The notes under the pieces: model-generated
Databases searched by the model: none
What the model was told of the DNA's origin: nothing
The model's input: only the letters and a program-made list of their open reading frames with translations
Made by a program: the position numbers and the translations under genes
NCBI GenBank assembly: GCA_035641235.1
Contig: DASQUP010000111.1
Coordinates: 1 to 30,754 of the forward strand
Reading direction: 5' to 3'
DNA length: 30,754 bases
Source of the DNA: DASQUP01 sp035641235
Lineage (GTDB): Bacteria > Actinomycetota > CADDZG01 > WHSQ01
In this document: positions 1-8,543 of the stretch, in pieces
How positions within the stretch are numbered: position 1 is the first letter of the stretch
Layout of the letters: every line of letters begins with the position of its first letter

Positions 1-76
1 CCAGACGGGACAATTCAGGGGGAATGCCAGTTGGTGGGAACGTCCGGATGTGACGTCGATGGAAGGTGACGGGTGA
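1..76 (+). CDS. 3' end of an upstream gene, product unknown (partial)
   Basis: One frame is open from the window edge to a TGA at 74-76, giving about 24 residues ending WWERPDVTSMEGDG. Its stop overlaps the GTG start of the thioesterase gene in a GTGA arrangement, the typical translational coupling of an actinobacterial operon and the main reason to call it real. The tail is too short to recognise a family. Confidence 0.5.
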   Translation, partial: QTGQFRGNASWWERPDVTSMEGDG

Positions 77-576
77 GCGATCTCGATCAAACCGCGGGCC
101 GAGCCCGATGGCCGGTCGAACTCTCGGAGGTCGCCGCCGAACTCGACGCGCTCTTTCGTGGGAATCCCTACCTGAAACACATGGATGTTGAGGTGGAGAC
201 CTGGGGCCTGGGATGGGCACGGACGCGGATGACGCCCTCGACGGATGTGGCCAACATCACCGGTACCGCGCACGGGGGCGTGGTCGTGGGGCTCGCCGAC
301 GCCGCATTTGAGATCGCCTGCAACTCGTACGGTCGCCGTTGCGTCGCGGTTGAGCTGACCACCCACTTCCTCGCCCCGGGGCGGGCGGGAATCCCTCTGG
401 TCGCAGAAGCCCTCGAGATAAGCCGCTCGGCGCGCATCGCCTCCTACTCCGTCGATGTGTCAGAGGGAGAAGGTTCTTCCAGACCGGTCGCCACCTTGCT
501 CGCACTCGCCTACCGCTCCGAGAAATGGCACCTGGGGGCGGATCGGTATCCGGAGGAATGGAAGGCCCGCCACTAG
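73..576 (+). CDS. PaaI-type hotdog-fold acyl-CoA thioesterase
   Basis: A 167-residue protein of the single-hotdog PaaI family, which hydrolyses acyl-CoA or aryl-CoA thioesters in the cytoplasm, usually as a tetramer. The family motif is visible around residues 64-75 (TAHGGVVVGLADAAF): HGG followed by the long hotdog helix carrying the Asp. The later strands, around VAVELTTHFLAPG, fit the fold. Length is typical (140-170). The GTG start at 73 is chosen because it overlaps the upstream stop as GTGA. It lies about 0.8 kb upstream of the transporter operon containing an acyl-CoA ligase, so a shared role in acyl/aryl-CoA turnover is plausible but inferred. The exact substrate cannot be read from sequence. 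Confidence 0.85.
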   Translation: MSDLDQTAGRARWPVELSEVAAELDALFRGNPYLKHMDVEVETWGLGWARTRMTPSTDVANITGTAHGGVVVGLADAAFEIACNSYGRRCVAVELTTHFLAPGRAGIPLVAEALEISRSARIASYSVDVSEGEGSSRPVATLLALAYRSEKWHLGADRYPEEWKARH

Positions 577-1226
577 CGACAGCACTCGTTGAGCGTGGCG
601 ATTGCTCGTTCCAGATTAAGAACGACAACGTCGTCGCGGCGGGTTACGCAGCGGGCATCGTGTTCAACGTCGACGAATCGGCGGGAGCCGCGAACCCTTG
701 CAACGCACTCATCAACATGATTTTGCCGAATGGGTCGCCGATCCCATTTGTCTTTGTGACACGCGACGTTGGATTCAAGCTGCTCGGTTTGGATCCGACC
801 GATTCGTGCGAGACCCTTGCACCTGCGGCCGGGGCTCCGAGTCACAGCTTTGCCATTGAGGAGATCTTCGACGGCTGGGGTTACGTGCGACTGATCCACA
901 CGAACACCATGCAGGAGATCGACGCCTTTGCGATCCCAGAGGCGCTCGACCCCGCGTTCGAAGAGGGCTTCGGTGATCTGTCGGTACACGAAGTTGCCGT
1001 CGACCCGTACGAGGATGATCTCCCCTACCTCTCGTACTACGCGGGAGGCCTCAGAGTCCTTCGCTTCGACAGTAACGGAATGGACGAGGTTGGCCACTAC
1101 ATCGACGAGGACGGTAACAACTTCTGGGGCGTCGAGGTACATCGCCTGCCCGGAAGCGACGACACATTGATCCTCGGCAGCGACCGGGACAGCGGACTGT
1201 GGATCTTCCGCTACACCGGAGACTGA
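525..1226 (+). CDS. 5'-truncated PA-domain / LVIVD-like secreted protein remnant
   Basis: The open frame begins inside the thioesterase gene. The first recognisable residues (ALVERGDCSF, then AAGYAAGIVFN) are the second half of a protease-associated (PA) domain. The segment ending FVTRDVGFKLL completes that domain. The C-terminal part (HEVAVDPYEDDLPYLSYYAGGLRVLRFD, broken here from a longer run; then GSDRDSGLWIFRYTGD) resembles the last blades of LVIVD-type beta-propeller surface proteins. Such proteins normally have a signal peptide and 50 or more residues before this point; here neither exists, and no ribosome binding site precedes the ATG at 525. I infer a gene that lost its 5' part by a deletion or rearrangement ending near 577-590, or an assembly join. 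It is probably not expressed as a functional exported protein. A strong terminator follows. Confidence 0.55.
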   Translation: MAPGGGSVSGGMEGPPLATALVERGDCSFQIKNDNVVAAGYAAGIVFNVDESAGAANPCNALINMILPNGSPIPFVFVTRDVGFKLLGLDPTDSCETLAPAAGAPSHSFAIEEIFDGWGYVRLIHTNTMQEIDAFAIPEALDPAFEEGFGDLSVHEVAVDPYEDDLPYLSYYAGGLRVLRFDSNGMDEVGHYIDEDGNNFWGVEVHRLPGSDDTLILGSDRDSGLWIFRYTGD

Positions 1227-1251
1227 CGCGTACAAACTGATCGTTGTTTAT

Positions 1252-1280
1252 GGAGGGCCGGCGCAGGTTGCCGGCCCTCC
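1252..1280 (+). terminator. Strong hairpin terminator after the PA-domain remnant
   Basis: A perfect 11-bp inverted repeat, GGAGGGCCGGC (1252-1262) and GCCGGCCCTCC (1270-1280), with a 7-nt loop lies 25 nt after the stop codon. There is no clear U-tract, as is common for GC-rich actinobacterial terminators. It separates the upstream genes from the transporter operon. Confidence 0.75.
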
Positions 1281-1343
1281 AGTCCTTAGTGCCGCTGCGG
1301 CCCCCGCCCCCTCATACCCCATCCCCACCCGGACGCCCCTCTA

Positions 1344-1349
1344 TATACT
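1344..1349 (+). promoter_or_regulatory. Candidate -10 element of the liv-like operon
   Basis: TATACT sits in an otherwise C-rich stretch, 22 nt before the proposed TTG start of the first ABC gene and downstream of the terminator. No convincing -35 box is seen at the right distance, so activation by a regulator or a weak promoter is possible. Confidence 0.4.
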
Positions 1350-1370
1350 TCTTCGAGATCCCCGCGAGGC

Positions 1371-2207
1371 TTGTTGGAGGGCAAGCCGCCCGGGGGGCAG
1401 GGGGAGATTTCGATCGCAACGGCGCTGGCCGTCAGGAACCTCGAGGTTGTCTACGAGGATGTCGTCCTCGTGCTGCGCGGCGTAAGCCTCGAAGTGCCGG
1501 AGGGAAAGATCGTCGCCCTCCTGGGTGCCAACGGGGCGGGCAAGACGACGCTTCTGCGGGCGCTCTCCGGTCTGTTGGACATCCACCGAGGGGATGTCAC
1601 CAAGGGTCAGATCACCCTCAACGGCACACGACTCCACCGCCTTCCCGCGCACACGATCGTGGACTTGGGCGTCGCCCAAGTGATGGAAGGACGGCGCGTT
1701 CTGGCAGAACTCACGGTCGAAGAGAATCTGCGAGTGGGTGCCCACACCTCACGACAAAGAGCCAGTAGCAACTTCGATCGCGTCTACGAGCTGTTCCCTC
1801 TCCTCCACAAACGACGGAAATCCGTTGCCGGCTATCTGTCCGGCGGCGAACAGCAGATGCTGGCCATCGGCCGTGCCCTCATGTCGAATCCGCGCTTTCT
1901 TCTTCTGGATGAACCGAGCCTCGGCCTCGCACCCAGACTTGTACAGCAGATGCGCGAACTGATAGTCGCCATAAACGAACAGGGCACCTCAATTCTGCTC
2001 GTCGAGCAGAATGCGGACATGGCGCTTGAAATCGCCGAACACGGCTACATCATGGAGGTCGGCAAGATAGTCATGGACAAGCCCGCAGCGGTCCTGCGTC
2101 AGGACGAAGATGTAAAGGAGTTCTACCTCGGTCTCCGAAAGGAAGGTGAAGCGAAGTCTTTTCGAGAGGTTAAGCACTATAAGAGGCGCAAGAGGTGGCT
2201 CTCGTGA
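1371..2207 (+). CDS. livF: LivF-like ABC transporter ATP-binding protein
   Basis: This 278-residue ABC ATPase is of the LivF branch of the hydrophobic amino acid/carboxylate uptake (HAAT) family, which powers import through the two permeases encoded downstream. Visible motifs are Walker A (GANGAGKTT, about residues 52-60), the LivF-type MEGRRVL segment, the signature LSGGEQQM (about 156) and Walker B with the D-loop (LLLDEPSLGLAP, about 176), followed by the switch region LLVEQN. The basic tail HYKRRKRW looks unusual, and I remember it mainly from LivF copies next to acyl-CoA ligase genes. The start is uncertain: TTG 1371 or TTG 1374 are the only upstream options, and the Q-loop-proximal core begins near residue 18. 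It is the first gene of the operon, and its TGA overlaps the start region of the LivG-like gene. Confidence 0.9.
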   Translation: MLEGKPPGGQGEISIATALAVRNLEVVYEDVVLVLRGVSLEVPEGKIVALLGANGAGKTTLLRALSGLLDIHRGDVTKGQITLNGTRLHRLPAHTIVDLGVAQVMEGRRVLAELTVEENLRVGAHTSRQRASSNFDRVYELFPLLHKRRKSVAGYLSGGEQQMLAIGRALMSNPRFLLLDEPSLGLAPRLVQQMRELIVAINEQGTSILLVEQNADMALEIAEHGYIMEVGKIVMDKPAAVLRQDEDVKEFYLGLRKEGEAKSFREVKHYKRRKRWLS

Positions 2208-3055
2208 CGCGGCCCGGAGCGAGCCTTGCCCGAGTGCTGACCGCAGGCGCCGGCTGGACCAAAGGTGCTGTTCTGGAGTTCGAGGATGTAGAGCTCCGGT
2301 TTGAGGGCATCACTGCGATCGACGGCATCACGTTCCACGTACAAGCCAACGAGTTGTTTTCGATTATCGGACCCAACGGCGCGGGGAAGACCTCGATATT
2401 CAACTGTCTCTCGGGTCTCTACCGACCACAGCACGGCGCAATTCGTTTTCTTGGGCAGGACATCATGGGCATGTCCCCTCACGGGATCGCGCGGATGGGA
2501 ATGGCGCGCACGTTCCAAAATATCGAGCTTTTCCACAACCTGACGGTAGTCGAGAACCTGATGCTCGGCCGGCACCACCACGTCGATTACGGTCCGCTGG
2601 CGGCAATGGTTCGTCTCGGCCTGGCCGCGCGACGGGAGATCGAACATCGAGAAGTGATCGAAGAGATCATCGATTTCTTGGAGATCGAGCCGCACCGCAG
2701 GCATCCGGTGGGACTCCTTCCCTACGGCATCAAGAAACGGGTTGAGCTCGGGCGAGCGCTCGCGATGGATCCGAAGCTGCTACTCCTCGATGAACCGGTT
2801 TCCGGAATGAACGTCGAGGAAACCGAGGACATGGCTCGCTTCATCCTGGATATACGAGAGGAGCTGGGCATTCCAATAATTCTCGTGGAGCACGATATGG
2901 GGGTCGTCATGGACCTTGCGGACAGGGTTCTGGCCGTCGATTTCGGTCGCGCCATTGCCTGCGACGTCCCTGGGAACATTCAGCACAATCCCGATGTAGT
3001 CCGGGCCTACCTCGGCAAAGAGCACGCAGTCGCCGCCGCGGCGGAACATGGATGA
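2195..3055 (+). CDS. livG: LivG-like ABC transporter ATP-binding protein
   Basis: The second ATPase of the HAAT importer, 286 residues. Walker A is GPNGAGKTS (about residue 59) and the LivG-type RTFQNIELF segment is present. The signature region is the relaxed LPYGIKKRVELGRAL rather than LSGGQ, which is normal for this branch. Walker B is LLLLDEPVSGM (about 195), followed by ILVEHDM. Two GTG starts are equally well placed: 2195, and 2204 which forms a GTGA overlap with the LivF-like stop. Each has an AGAGG motif 8 nt upstream. The stop lies inside the beginning of the ligase gene. Pairing with the LivF-like protein as a heterodimer is inferred from family knowledge. Confidence 0.9.
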   Translation: MALVTRPGASLARVLTAGAGWTKGAVLEFEDVELRFEGITAIDGITFHVQANELFSIIGPNGAGKTSIFNCLSGLYRPQHGAIRFLGQDIMGMSPHGIARMGMARTFQNIELFHNLTVVENLMLGRHHHVDYGPLAAMVRLGLAARREIEHREVIEEIIDFLEIEPHRRHPVGLLPYGIKKRVELGRALAMDPKLLLLDEPVSGMNVEETEDMARFILDIREELGIPIILVEHDMGVVMDLADRVLAVDFGRAIACDVPGNIQHNPDVVRAYLGKEHAVAAAAEHG

Positions 3056-4934
3056 GCGCATGAGCGTGGTGACGGAGCGCGCCCGCCCATTGGAATTCAC
3101 GACGACAACGGTGACGCGACTTCGCGACCGGGCTCAGCGGACGCCAAATGCAGTAGCCCTCAGGGAAAAGGACCTGGGCATCTGGAATGACATCACGTGG
3201 GCCGAATACTGGGAGACGGTTCAACTTGTTGCCCACGGTCTAATCGCTCTCGGCGTGCAGCCCGGCGATCGCGTCGCGATCCACTCTGAGAACCGACCAG
3301 AGTGGGTCTATGCCGATCAAGGCATTGTCGCGGCCCAGGCGATGACAATGGGCCTTTATCCCACCAATCCGCCTGCAGAGGTCCGTTACCTACTCTCGAA
3401 TTCGGAATCCAGGTTTCTGATAGCCGAGGACCAGGAGCAGGTCGATAAAGCTCTGGAAGTGAAAAACGAGCTGCCCAACCTCGAACGCATCATCTTCATC
3501 GAAGACCGGGGCCTCCGCACATACGACGATCCACTGCTTATGCCCTGGACCGAATTGATCGATCTGGGCAGACGCAACAGAGAAGAGCACCCACACGCGG
3601 TGGAGCGCCGGATGGCACAGACGGAACCGGACCACGTGATGACCCTGATATACACCTCGGGGACGACCGGACCTCCCAAGGGCGCAATGCTCACAGTCTC
3701 CAACGTTGAGTTTGCAATCAAATGCCTCGTGGAGGGCGGCGGTTTCTCTTCGCCCCCACCAAATCCGAACGACACGATCCTCTCCTACCTTCCCTTGTGT
3801 CACGTCGCGGAGCGGATCTACACGGTTTGGTTCAATCTGGCCGCTGGGTGTCTCGTTCACTTCGCCGAGTCAATTGAAACCATTCAACAGAACCTGCGGG
3901 AGGTACAGCCGACCGAGTTCCTAGGTGTCCCCCGCATTTGGGAAAAGATCCATGCAGGAATCCACATCCGCGCAGCAAATGCAACACTTCTGAAACGGCT
4001 CAATTTCAAACTGTGGTCCAAGGTGGCCGATCACATCGGGGATTCGCTGGCTAAGACAGATGGCACTCATACGCTGTCGACGCGCTTGCTCAACTTGCTC
4101 GGATGGCTGTTCCTCTACCGCTCCATCAAGCACCACATCGGAATGCGCAGGTGTCGGTTTGCGGCATCGGGCGCGGCGCCCATCGGCCCTGAGATCCTCA
4201 AGTTCTTCATGGGTATCGGAGTGCCCATGCACGAGGTCTATGGGATGACCGAAAACGCGGCCGTGGCCACCGGCAATCGCCCAGGACGGGTGAAGGTCGG
4301 GACGGTCGGGGAGCCCCACCCAGAGATCGAGCTCAAGATCGACGAGACCACGGGCGAGATCCTCACGCGGCATCCCGGGGTCTTCGCGGGTTACTGGAAA
4401 GACGACGCGGCCACAAAAAGAGTCCTTTCGGAGGATGGCTGGCTCCACACAGGGGACGTGGGGGAATGGGTCGACGGGACACACGTAATGATTACCGACC
4501 GCCTCAAGGACATCATCATTACATCAGGTGGCAAGAACGTTGCGCCGTCGGAGATAGAGAACGCCCTCAAGTCCTCCCCCTTCATTAAAGAGGCCATTGT
4601 GATCGGCGACAAGCGGCCGTTCTTGTCGGTGCTCATCGGGATCGAATTCGACACGGTCGGAGAATGGGCTCAGGTGCGTCGTATTCCGTACACCACATAC
4701 CGGGATCTTTCCCACAAGAGCCAGGTCATCGAACTCATCCAAGAGGTCGTCACCGAGGTCAACAAAAAATTCGCGCGCGCCGAACAGATCAAAACGTTCA
4801 GGATGTTGCCAAAAGAACTCGACCACGAAGATGGCGAACTCACCGCGACCCAAAAGGTAAAACGATCGGCGATCCTGCAGAGGTTCGCTCCTTTGGTCGA
4901 GGATATCTACACGCCGTCCAAACGGGCGGGGTGA
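3048..4934 (+). CDS. Long-chain-type acyl-CoA ligase (AMP-forming)
   Basis: A 628-residue adenylate-forming enzyme of the long-chain fatty acyl-CoA synthetase branch, which converts a carboxylic acid, ATP and CoA to acyl-CoA. Core motifs are all present: the P-loop IYTSGTTGPPKGAM (about residues 200-213), PLCHVAER, the adenine-binding YGMTE, TGD (about 474), the hinge DRLKDIIITSGG, and the C-terminal catalytic Lys in LTATQKVKR. It should therefore be active. It begins inside the LivG-like stop (ATG 3048, or ATG 3060) and ends 6 nt before the LivH-like gene, so it is cotranscribed in the middle of an importer operon. This placement suggests that it traps the imported substrate as a CoA ester (inference). 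The natural acid could be a fatty, aromatic or isoprenoid acid; sequence does not decide. Confidence 0.92.
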   Translation: MDERMSVVTERARPLEFTTTTVTRLRDRAQRTPNAVALREKDLGIWNDITWAEYWETVQLVAHGLIALGVQPGDRVAIHSENRPEWVYADQGIVAAQAMTMGLYPTNPPAEVRYLLSNSESRFLIAEDQEQVDKALEVKNELPNLERIIFIEDRGLRTYDDPLLMPWTELIDLGRRNREEHPHAVERRMAQTEPDHVMTLIYTSGTTGPPKGAMLTVSNVEFAIKCLVEGGGFSSPPPNPNDTILSYLPLCHVAERIYTVWFNLAAGCLVHFAESIETIQQNLREVQPTEFLGVPRIWEKIHAGIHIRAANATLLKRLNFKLWSKVADHIGDSLAKTDGTHTLSTRLLNLLGWLFLYRSIKHHIGMRRCRFAASGAAPIGPEILKFFMGIGVPMHEVYGMTENAAVATGNRPGRVKVGTVGEPHPEIELKIDETTGEILTRHPGVFAGYWKDDAATKRVLSEDGWLHTGDVGEWVDGTHVMITDRLKDIIITSGGKNVAPSEIENALKSSPFIKEAIVIGDKRPFLSVLIGIEFDTVGEWAQVRRIPYTTYRDLSHKSQVIELIQEVVTEVNKKFARAEQIKTFRMLPKELDHEDGELTATQKVKRSAILQRFAPLVEDIYTPSKRAG

Positions 4935-4940
4935 GCAGAG

Positions 4941-5834
4941 ATGGTGAGGCTCCTGCAGAGCACGGTCCAGGGACTCGGCCTTGGCACCGTCTACGTTCTG
5001 CTGGGACTCGGCTTTGTAATCATCTTCAAGTCGATGGGGGTAATCAGTTTCGCTCAGCCGGGGATGATGGTGCTCGGCGCCTGGTGGGTCATCTACTTCG
5101 GACGCATCCTGGGGCTTGGATTTCCTCTCGCCGTCCTCATAGCAGTGCTGCTGACTGCCCTGATAGGGATGGCTCTTGAGAGAGCGGCGATCCGTCCCAT
5201 GATCGGGGAACCTGTTTTCGCCATCGCGATCCTTACGATCGGGCTCGACATCGTCCTGCGCGTAATCGTCAACGATCTCTTGGGGCCACAGGTCAGAAGC
5301 ATGGGTGATCCGTGGGGGCTGAAGACCTTTCCCATTGCCGGTGTGGTCATTCAGCAGCGATATGTGGCCCGCCTGGTGATCGGGACGGTCGTGGTCGGAC
5401 TCTTGCTGGCGTTCTTCAAGTACACACGGATAGGCCTCGCGATGCGTGCCACCGCCTTCGACCAGGAGGTTGCCATGGCTCAGGGGGTGTCGGTGGGAGC
5501 AGTGTTTGCATTGTCGTGGGCGATCGCAGGAGGGCTCGCCGCTCTCGCCGGCACGTTCGTCGGACTCGGATCCGGCATCGATCAGCAATCCGCCTTCGTT
5601 GCTCTTAAGGCGCTGCCAGCAATCATCCTCGGAGGGCTCGACTCCATTCACGGCGCCGTAATCGGCGGCCTACTGGTCGGCCTCATAGAGGGTTACAGCC
5701 TCACGTACCAGAGTCAGTACGCAGGATTCCTGGGCGACAACTTCTCTCAGGTCGTGCCTTACCTCGTGATGCTGGCTGTCCTCCTGGTGCGTCCTTTCGG
5801 CCTGTTCGGAACGCGTGAGGTCGAAAGGGTATGA
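4941..5834 (+). CDS. livH: LivH-like ABC transporter permease
   Basis: A 297-residue inner-membrane permease of the LivH type with about eight hydrophobic segments. The family segments GLGLGTVYVLLGLGFVII near the N-terminus, the cytoplasmic loop TRIGLAMRATAFDQEVA with the EAA-like contact to the ATPases, and ALPAIILGGLDSIHGAVIGG are visible. It starts 6 nt after the ligase stop and its end overlaps the LivM-like start as ATGA. It forms the translocation pore with the next protein. Confidence 0.9.
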   Translation: MVRLLQSTVQGLGLGTVYVLLGLGFVIIFKSMGVISFAQPGMMVLGAWWVIYFGRILGLGFPLAVLIAVLLTALIGMALERAAIRPMIGEPVFAIAILTIGLDIVLRVIVNDLLGPQVRSMGDPWGLKTFPIAGVVIQQRYVARLVIGTVVVGLLLAFFKYTRIGLAMRATAFDQEVAMAQGVSVGAVFALSWAIAGGLAALAGTFVGLGSGIDQQSAFVALKALPAIILGGLDSIHGAVIGGLLVGLIEGYSLTYQSQYAGFLGDNFSQVVPYLVMLAVLLVRPFGLFGTREVERV

Positions 5835-7006
5835 AGACGTCCACGAAGCTGCAGCCCGTCCGGCTCCCACCTTGGCGCGGCAGAGGACCTGGCAAACGGG
5901 GCCGCCCCGAACTGATCGGTAGCTACGAAGAGGACATGGCCCTGCTCAACACGCCTACCAAACGAAGATCCACCACGGTCGCCGTTCTGATCGCGTTTCT
6001 TCTCCCGTTCATCTTGACCGACGAGATCCTGTTTCGATTCGCAGCAATGTTCATTGCAGCGATCGGAGCGATCGGACTCAACATCGTTACCGGCTATGCG
6101 GGACAGGTTTCACTTGGGCATGCGTTCTTCCTCGGACTTGGTGCGTACACGGCCGCGATCGTCAACGGAGAGCCCGGCTCCAACGTGGTCGGTCTGGGAC
6201 TCGGCATGGAGGTATGGCTTCCGGCGGCCGGCATAGTTGCTGCCCTTGCCGGGTTGATCGTCTCACCAATTGCGTTTCGCCTGAGGGGGCTGTACCTCGC
6301 GGTCGTGACCCTGGGCCTCGTCTTCATCGGCGAGCACATCTTTAGGGAGGCTGAGTCTCTAACCGGTGGCGTGGGGGTCGGCCGTCCGTCGGCATTTCCG
6401 GTGTTCTTCGGGTTCAACTTCGAGACCCCCGGTACGCTCTTCGGAACCGTGTTGACGCGGTCGCAGGGTCTCTATCTCATGGGGCTGATTTTCCTCGTAA
6501 TCTTTGCCGTGCTGGCGAGGAACCTGGCACGTTCTGCAGTCGGTCGCGCCTTTGCTGCCGTTCGCGATCGCGACATCGCAGCGGAGGTAATGGGAGTGTC
6601 CCTCCGGAAGTACAAGGTTCTCGCCTTCACCATCTCGTCGTTCTACGCCGGGATCGCTGGAGCACTTCTCTACACGCTTACGGGATTCCTGGAACCGGGA
6701 TCGTTCGACCTGCTCCTCAGCGTTCAGTACATCGCGATGGTGTTGATCGGGGGCGTCGCCACCATCTCGGGTTCGATTATGGGGGCGGCATTCATAACGC
6801 TCCTCCCAAGAATGGTTCAGGAGTTTCCTCGTTTCATTCCGTTCGTAAGCGGGGGGCAGGCCGGCGGGCTCGTTACGACCCAGCAGCTGGAGCAGATCCT
6901 GTACGGCCTTTTGATCGTGGCCTTCTTGATCTTCGAGCCCCGCGGGCTGTACGGCGTATGGGTTCGAATCCGCAACTACTGGAGGGCGTGGCCATTTTCG
7001 TACTAG
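5831..7006 (+). CDS. livM: LivM-like ABC transporter permease
   Basis: A 391-residue permease of the LivM type. A hydrophilic N-terminal extension of about 45 residues (rich in Arg/Lys/Pro) precedes the hydrophobic core. Conserved segments include GLNIVTGYAGQVSLGHAFF (about residue 78), the coupling loop SAVGRAFAAVRDRDIAAEV and AMVLIGGVATISGSIMGAAF. The ATG overlaps the LivH-like stop as ATGA. The long extension is common in copies linked to acyl-CoA ligases as I remember them, but its role is unknown. An internal ATG at 5936 (MALLNTP) could be an alternative start. Confidence 0.9.
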   Translation: MKTSTKLQPVRLPPWRGRGPGKRGRPELIGSYEEDMALLNTPTKRRSTTVAVLIAFLLPFILTDEILFRFAAMFIAAIGAIGLNIVTGYAGQVSLGHAFFLGLGAYTAAIVNGEPGSNVVGLGLGMEVWLPAAGIVAALAGLIVSPIAFRLRGLYLAVVTLGLVFIGEHIFREAESLTGGVGVGRPSAFPVFFGFNFETPGTLFGTVLTRSQGLYLMGLIFLVIFAVLARNLARSAVGRAFAAVRDRDIAAEVMGVSLRKYKVLAFTISSFYAGIAGALLYTLTGFLEPGSFDLLLSVQYIAMVLIGGVATISGSIMGAAFITLLPRMVQEFPRFIPFVSGGQAGGLVTTQQLEQILYGLLIVAFLIFEPRGLYGVWVRIRNYWRAWPFSY

Positions 7007-7071
7007 TGCACGACTAGGAAGGCAGTCGGTAGGTCGGTCGCTGGGTGCGATCGCCAAGGGGAGGGGGATCC

Positions 7072-7143
7072 ATGTCACATCAGTTCCGGCGACGACATAT
7101 GTTCGTCGTCGTTATCGTGCTTGCCCTGGTAGCGGCCGGATGA
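7072..7143 (+). other. Lipoprotein signal peptide ending in TGA
   Basis: The 23 codons and the TGA form, if read literally, a free signal-peptide-sized product. The motif before the stop is LVAAG, followed downstream in the same frame by RESGGDADE, the flexible acidic linker normal after a lipobox Cys. It is listed separately because automatic gene calling from TTG 7261 would miss it. Confidence 0.8.
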
Positions 7144-8394
7144 CGCGAGTCGGGCGGCGATGCCGATGAGTCAGAACCGGCAGGAGAAGTCAGGACCGAC
7201 ACCGGTATAACCGAGGAGCCCTGTCCAAACGCCGTAAACGAGGACCATGGGTGCATTTACTTGGGCACCCTCTCGGACCTCACCGAAGGCCCATTCGCGG
7301 CGCTCGCCGTACCGATCACCGACGCGCAGAAGGCGTTCTGGACGCGCGTCAACGAAGAAGGAGGCATCGGCGACCAATACGACGTCGACGTCGGCGAGAA
7401 CACTCGCGACAACAAATACAACCCAGAGGTCCACGTGCAGGAGTATCAGGAGATCAAATCGGACATCCTTGCCCTGGCCCAGACCCTAGGGACGCCGATG
7501 ACAATCGCCGGCCTTCCCTTCTACAAGCAGGAGAACGTCGTCGGCGCGCCCGCGTCGTGGTGGTCGGGATGGGAGTTCGAGGACAACATCTTGGAGTCCG
7601 GAAGCAACTACTGCCTCGAGTCGATGAACGCGGTCGACTATGCAGTGGATGAATTAGGTATCGAGAGCGTCATGGCCGTCCACTATCCCGGCGACTACGG
7701 CGGCGATGCGGCCGCGGGGGCGGAGATCGCCGCCGAGGAACGCGGAGTGGAGTTCATCCGAGCGGTCGAGACTGGGCCGAACGCCGTCGTCGGCAGTCAG
7801 GAGGCGGCAATCGATGCCATCGTCCAGGCGCAGCCCGACCTCGTGATCGTGACCACCGGTCCTGCTGAGGCGGCGGAGATAGTCGGTGGATCGGCGGCGA
7901 GAAACTTCACCGGCAAGTTCTTCGGCACGGAACCGACGTGGAACCAAGGTCTGCTCGAGACCCCCGCTGCGGAGGCGCTTCAGGCTCTCTACCTGGCTAC
8001 ATTCCCGTGGGAGCCGTTCGACGCGGACACGCCGGGTCATCAGGCCATGAGGGAAGCACTTGGGGAGGTGCAACCCAACGAGGGATACACATCTGGTTGG
8101 GTGTGGTCGTATCCGCTCAAAGCCGCGCTCGATGCCGCACACGCAAGCGGTGATCTGACGCGGGAAGGTCTCGTTAAGGCGGCTTCGGAACTTGAGACCG
8201 TCGACTACGAAGGAATGCTTCCCGAGGAGGCCGGCCGGTTCACGGGCGAGCCCAACGAGACCGTGTTCCGCCAGCATCTCATCGTGCAACCGGACGCCGA
8301 TGCACCTTCCGGAGTGAGCGTGGTGGAGGACTTCTTCGTGGGCCCGACGGCCGAGGCCTTCGAGTTCACAGAACCCTGCGCGCAGCCGGGCTGA
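7072..8394 (+). CDS. HAAT substrate-binding lipoprotein, interrupted by in-frame TGA at the lipobox Cys
   Basis: An extracytoplasmic solute receptor of the Peripla_BP_6 (LivK) type that should deliver substrate to the LivHMGF-like importer. A GGGGAGGGGG Shine-Dalgarno sequence precedes ATG 7072. The first 23 codons form a textbook signal peptide (positive MSHQFRRRH, hydrophobic FVVVIVLALVAAG). Codon 24 (7141-7143) is TGA exactly where the acylated Cys is expected, one base from TGC. The frame then stays open for 416 codons: an acidic Gly/Ser/Glu linker, the CPNAVNEDHGCIYLG segment and the complete receptor domain to CAQPG. No good restart exists; the next possible start, TTG 7261, would remove the signal peptide and the first Cys pair. 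This may be a nonsense mutation or a base error. Confidence 0.85.
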
Positions 8395-8403
8395 GCTTGA
8401 CCG

Positions 8404-8458
8404 GCGCGCCGTGAGATCGCGCGGGGGTGGGTGCGAGGGCGCCCACCCCACGGCGCGC
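8404..8458. terminator. Long compound hairpin between convergent genes
   Basis: The outer arms GCGCGCCGT (8404-8412) and ACGGCGCGC (8450-8458) enclose inner arms GGGGTGGG (8424-8431) and CCCACCCC (8442-8449). The outer and inner stems are separated by an 11-nt bulge on one side only. The element lies just after the binding-protein stop and can act on either strand, as a bidirectional terminator between the plus-strand operon and the minus-strand NmrA-like gene. Confidence 0.65.
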
Positions 8459-8543
8459 TGGGAGGTTGGCGCGATGTGCTGCTGTGCGCGGCTGAAACGC
8501 ACGAACCTCGGGCTTTCGTGAGCCGTACGTGCGGCGCGCTCAC

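Noticed and set aside
4524..5651. A 375-codon minus-strand frame opposite the ligase and LivH-like genes
   Set aside because: No recognisable domain, no ribosome binding site, opposite two strongly supported genes; the same holds for other long antisense frames at 10337-11455 and 16272-17276.
7141..7170. Selenocysteine insertion at the lipobox TGA
   Set aside because: Only a weak, bulged 5-bp hairpin follows the TGA, there is no SECIS-like loop, and Sec in a lipobox is unknown. A mutation or an error is simpler.
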